In this document: positions 61,011 through 64,000 of the stretch, one piece after another
Layout: the number at the start of each line of letters is the position of its first letter
Numbering within the stretch: the first letter of the stretch is position 1
Assembly (NCBI RefSeq): GCF_014230305.1
Contig: NZ_JACLAU010000001.1
Coordinates: 186,001-250,000 of the forward strand
DNA from: Novosphingobium aerophilum
Lineage (GTDB): Bacteria; Pseudomonadota; Alphaproteobacteria; Sphingomonadales; Sphingomonadaceae
Reading direction: 5' to 3'
Length of the DNA: 64,000 nt
The notes under the pieces: generated by a model
The model's database searches: none
What the model was told of the DNA's origin: nothing
Seen by the model: only the letters and a program-made list of their open reading frames with translations
Position numbers and translations under genes: made by a program

Positions 61011-62156
61011 TCACTTTCCGTCGAAGCCCGAGAAGTCGAGATCGCGCGCGACAAAGATGCGGATCGGGGTCCCGGCGGCGACCCTGACGGTCGGCGGGAT
61101 CATGATGTCGCGCTGGGCGGCGGTCGAGGCGGCCTGCGAGGGCGCCGCGATGATCACCGCTCCGCCGCCGCCGATCGCCTGGCCGCCGGCACTGATCAGC
61201 GACATCAGGATCGCCGCGCCAAAGCGCTTGCCGAAGTGGCTGTTGACCTTGCCCGGCAGGCCGTTGCTGCCAGCCGTGTCGGTGGCCGGGGAACCGAGGG
61301 CCACCGACACGCCGTCGGGCCGGAGCAGCCGGGTCCAGAGGACGAAGGCGCGGGTCTGGCCGACCGCCAGGCCGCTCTTGTACTCGCCGATGACGTGCGA
61401 TCCGCGCGGGATCAGCACCTTGCGACCATCGAAGCTGCGCACCTCGCGGCTGATCACCGCGCGGACATAGCCCGGCAGATCCGAGTTGATCCCGGTTTCG
61501 AGCACGGCCGCGATAAGCGTGCCCTGGGCCACCGTCTCGCCGGGCGCCGCCATGGGTGTGGCGCTGGCGCTGGTTCCCTCGCCGGCCAGACGGCGGACGA
61601 ACTGTTCGTCCGGGGTCAGACCCTCCGGCATGGCCCGCGGGGCGGGACGCGGCGTTTCGACCGATGGAGCAGCGGCGACGGGCGCCCCGCCCGCCCCTTC
61701 GCCCACCCCCGGGGCATCGAAGACCAGGGCGGGCGCGCGGGGCGCCTCGGCATTGGGCACGGCCGGGGGCATCATCACCGGGGGGACCGGCGGTACGGTC
61801 AGACCGGCGGCCGGTGGGGTCGGTGCGAGCACCGGCTGCGCCAACGGAGGAACCGCGCCCATTGTCGCCGCGGTTCCCGCCGGGACGGCACTGGCCACGG
61901 CCGCTGCGTCGCTGGCCGTGCCGCGCGGCGCGGTCGCGGCCGAGCGCGAGACGGTCAGGCCGAACAGGGTCACGGCGCCCAGCAGCATCGCGATCCCGGC
62001 ACCGAACAGCAGCCCGGCACGATCGCGGCGCGCGAACTGGCCTGCCACCACCGGATAGGCGTTGGTCGAGGCTTCGGCCAGGTCATCGCCATCGAGCGCG
62101 AGGCGCGGGTCCGTCGCATCCGGATGCGCGGCCTTGTGGGAAGGGAGCCGGGTCAT
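61011..62156 (-). CDS. virB10: VirB10/TrbI-type type IV secretion protein
   Basis: 381 residues. One N-terminal transmembrane segment (AGLLFGAGIAMLLGAVTLFG, about 38-57), a long Pro/Ala-rich periplasmic linker, and the conserved C-terminal domain with VIGEYKSGLAVGQTRAFVLW and RLLRPDGVSVALGSPATD. Spans inner and outer membranes and senses ATPase energy to gate the channel. ATG 62156 overlaps the virB9 stop (ATGA). Confidence 0.9.
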   Translation of the reverse strand: MTRLPSHKAAHPDATDPRLALDGDDLAEASTNAYPVVAGQFARRDRAGLLFGAGIAMLLGAVTLFGLTVSRSAATAPRGTASDAAAVASAVPAGTAATMGAVPPLAQPVLAPTPPAAGLTVPPVPPVMMPPAVPNAEAPRAPALVFDAPGVGEGAGGAPVAAAPSVETPRPAPRAMPEGLTPDEQFVRRLAGEGTSASATPMAAPGETVAQGTLIAAVLETGINSDLPGYVRAVISREVRSFDGRKVLIPRGSHVIGEYKSGLAVGQTRAFVLWTRLLRPDGVSVALGSPATDTAGSNGLPGKVNSHFGKRFGAAILMSLISAGGQAIGGGGAVIIAAPSQAASTAAQRDIMIPPTVRVAAGTPIRIFVARDLDFSGFDGK

Positions 62157-62947
62157 CTTGTGCGCTCCACGGTATCGCCGGGCGTGAGCGGAGCCAGCCG
62201 GGCCAGAACGGCACTGGCCTTGCCGATGCGCAGCACATAGCGCGGCGCCACGCCGTCGATCACGATCGTGCCCTCGCGGACGGTGAAGTTGACCGGGCCT
62301 TCCTGACCGTCGGCGCCGACCGCCAGGATCGCCGGCAGGTCGCGGGCCGCACTCCACTGCAGATAGGTGGCCTGGCCATCGTCAGACACCGCCTCGGGCG
62401 CGAGGGTCCGGTCTCCGGTGACGCGCCAGGCGGTGTTGCGGGGGGGCTCGGCGGGACGAGGCGGAACGGCGGCCGCGCCCGCCGGAGAGGCCGTGGCCGC
62501 GCCGGTCGCAGGGCCGGATACAGCTTCGCCCGCGCCCGGCGCAGCGGCGGGAAGCAGCAGCAAGGGCTCGGGATAAGTGAAGCGCAGCACGTAGACTGGC
62601 CGCACCCCGGCGCCCGCGCTGACCAGTTCGAACAGGTAGCGGCGTTGATCGGTGACCACGGTCATGTTGGTCCGTGCCCGAGCGCCCTGCGGCTTGAGGA
62701 ACAGGAGGTTGCCGCGCTTGTTCGGGGTGACCTGCCAGGCCGCCGAATCGCCCACGGCGATGTTCTCGATCCGCTCGTCCGGGGCGAACTCGATCATCGT
62801 CTGGACATTGCTCTGGCCGCGCAGCGTGACCACGCGGTCGGCATCGTAGCGCACCCGTTCGATCCGCGGGTCGGCCGCCGCCGGAGCCACGGCCGCGCCC
62901 GTGGCCAGGGCCGCAGCGATCAGGAGGGAAGGGAAACGCACGGTCAT
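62153..62947 (-). CDS. virB9: VirB9-type type IV secretion outer-membrane complex protein
   Basis: 264 residues. Signal peptide ending APAAA then DPRIERVRYD, N-terminal domain with VTLRGQSNVQTMIEFAPDE and IAVGDSAAWQV, a Pro/Ala-rich linker (PGAGEAVSGPATGAATA), and a C-terminal domain with RNTAWRVTGDRTL and GTIVIDGVAPRYVLR. Forms the periplasmic/outer-membrane core with VirB7 and VirB10. ATG 62947 overlaps the virB6 stop. Confidence 0.88.
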   Translation of the reverse strand: MTVRFPSLLIAAALATGAAVAPAAADPRIERVRYDADRVVTLRGQSNVQTMIEFAPDERIENIAVGDSAAWQVTPNKRGNLLFLKPQGARARTNMTVVTDQRRYLFELVSAGAGVRPVYVLRFTYPEPLLLLPAAAPGAGEAVSGPATGAATASPAGAAAVPPRPAEPPRNTAWRVTGDRTLAPEAVSDDGQATYLQWSAARDLPAILAVGADGQEGPVNFTVREGTIVIDGVAPRYVLRIGKASAVLARLAPLTPGDTVERTR

Positions 62948-64000
62948 GCGGGAGCCTTTGCACGGGCGCGACTGATCTGGGTCGCCGGACGGATGCGCGG
63001 ATCGAGGCGCGAGGGGAGGGGGCCGGCTTCGCTCTCCGGGCCTGCGCCGGAGCCACCCTGACCCGACCGGGGGGACCAGGCCCGCACGGCGGAGCCGTCG
63101 AGCCGGATCGCCAGGTCCTGGTCCCGCGCACCGGCCGCCACGATCGTGCCCCGCAGCCGTTCGTCGCCGAGGGCCGGATCGCCGGCCAGGGGGGCGGGCC
63201 CGGCACCTGGCGCGGCGAGCGGGGAGGCAAGTGGCACGGCGACGGCGCCCGCCGGGTCCCGTCCGCCAAGGTGCCACGATCCCGCGATCAGCCGGGCTGC
63301 CCGCGTCGCCAGGACCATCAGCGCGACATAGACGAAGGCGGCGAGGAAGATCGACGCGGCGAGGCCGATCGGGACCTGGCCCCCGGCCTGGACGAGCGCC
63401 CCGATCATCGGATTGATCATCACCATCGTCGCGCCGCCGAGCAGCACCGCGAGGATCGGGGTGATCGCCAGCATCAGCGCCGCCTTCAGCCAGCCCTCGA
63501 ACAGTCCCCGCGTGCCGCGGAACAGGGCCAGGACGATGAACAGCGGCCCCAGTGCCATGACCGCGGCGAGCGCGATCCGGGCCACGACCAGCACGCCGAC
63601 GGTGCCGAGCAGCAGCAACAGGCTGGCCAGCCACAAGAGGTCGGCCGGGCGCGCCGGGGTGCCGGCGAACTGCGGCACCGGGCTGCCCGGCGCGGGGGCC
63701 ATGGCATTGGCGCCCTGGGCCATTTGGGCCGAGCGGGCGAGCACGTCGAACAGCCCGTCGAGCCGCAGCGCGAAGAGCTGGGTGGCGCTGCCCTTGGTGC
63801 CGAGCAGCAGGCTGGCGACCTGATCGGGCGCCTCGACCAGGAGGTTCCACGCGACGCTCTGGTAAGCCACCCATGAGGTGGCGAAGGTCAGGGCGAGCCC
63901 GAGCTGGAGCATGCGCGGGGTCAGCATGTCCATGGTCAGCCGCCCGCGCCCGGCCAGCAGGTTCAGCGCGAACAGGGCGACATAGATCGTCAGCAGGATG
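62944..64000 (-). CDS. virB6: VirB6/TrbL-type inner-membrane protein, 5' end beyond window
   Basis: At least 351 residues; translation continues openly through position 64000, so the start lies outside. Several hydrophobic segments (YVALFALNLLAG at the edge, LLWLASLLLLLGTVGVLVVA, ALAAVMALGPLFIVLAL, MLAITPILAVLLGG, IFLAAFVYVALMVLA) fit VirB6, a polytopic channel component. The polar C-terminal tail is long and low-complexity (Ala/Gly/Pro). Stop overlaps the virB9 start. An internal ATG at 63933 would remove the first membrane segment, so I do not call it the start. Confidence 0.85.
   Translation of the reverse strand, partial: ILLTIYVALFALNLLAGRGRLTMDMLTPRMLQLGLALTFATSWVAYQSVAWNLLVEAPDQVASLLLGTKGSATQLFALRLDGLFDVLARSAQMAQGANAMAPAPGSPVPQFAGTPARPADLLWLASLLLLLGTVGVLVVARIALAAVMALGPLFIVLALFRGTRGLFEGWLKAALMLAITPILAVLLGGATMVMINPMIGALVQAGGQVPIGLAASIFLAAFVYVALMVLATRAARLIAGSWHLGGRDPAGAVAVPLASPLAAPGAGPAPLAGDPALGDERLRGTIVAAGARDQDLAIRLDGSAVRAWSPRSGQGGSGAGPESEAGPLPSRLDPRIRPATQISRARAKAPA

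Overview
The window is high-GC DNA from an alphaproteobacterium, most likely a sphingomonad (Novosphingobium/Sphingobium type). This is inferred from the two large TonB-dependent receptors with VTAQ(R/K)RxExxQDVP plug starts, the many SDR and NTF2-like enzymes, and the REP-type palindromes. It carries about 59.8 kb of a steroid-degradation island, probably for bile salts or a related steroid, followed by one end of a type IV secretion (vir) operon. That end suggests the island sits on a plasmid or integrative element.

Layout. 1-7.2 kb: a partial SDR, a KstD-type flavoprotein, a D-aminoacylase-type amidohydrolase paired with a Coq4-like protein, a sulfotransferase and a first ketosteroid-isomerase-like protein. 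7.5-21.2 kb: two TonB receptors, each followed by small modifying enzymes, plus SDRs, a Zn-alcohol dehydrogenase, a GMC oxidoreductase and an unusual EthD-SnoaL fusion. 21.2-28.4 kb (minus strand): an eight-gene unit holding the side-product branch of ring A/B meta-cleavage (HsaD hydrolase, HsaE hydratase, HsaG acylating aldehyde dehydrogenase, HsaF aldolase), a second KstD-type flavoprotein, an SDR, a SRPBCC protein and a BaiE-like 7-alpha-dehydratase. 28.7-51.7 kb (plus strand): a 23-gene unidirectional run with overlaps or short gaps. It contains HsaC-type extradiol dioxygenase and an almost complete C/D-ring set (IpdA, IpdB, IpdC, EchA20, FadE30, IpdF, FadA6, FadD3), extra acyl-CoA dehydrogenases, a MaoC hydratase, an orphan carboxyltransferase, a canonical 125-residue delta5-3-ketosteroid isomerase, and finally a LuxE/LuxC-like acid-to-aldehyde reductase pair. 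51.7-59.8 kb: a TetR regulator, a VOC protein, a Baeyer-Villiger-type monooxygenase, an SDR, an old-yellow-enzyme/dienoyl reductase with an Lrp regulator, and a convergent HsaB-type flavin reductase / HsaA-type monooxygenase pair. 60.0-64.0 kb (minus strand): virB6 (cut by the window end), virB9, virB10 and virB11.

How it works together (inference from named families): TonB receptors import the steroid. SDRs, KSI and KstD-type enzymes oxidise ring A. The BaiE-like protein would remove a 7-hydroxyl. HsaA/B, HsaC and HsaD open rings A and B, and HsaE/F/G take the small fragment to central metabolism. FadD3, FadE30, IpdF, EchA20, IpdC and IpdAB then degrade the remaining C/D-ring propionate. No 9-alpha-hydroxylase (KshA/KshB) is visible, so the pathway needs genes outside the window.

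A short motif, ATTTGCGTAG and close variants, recurs in most divergent or leader regions and never as part of an obvious gene start. It is my best candidate for the operator that ties these transcripts into one regulon. The LuxE/LuxC pair and the Coq4-like/amidohydrolase pair are the most unusual enzymes for a steroid cluster. All homology statements are from motif recognition by eye; no search was run.
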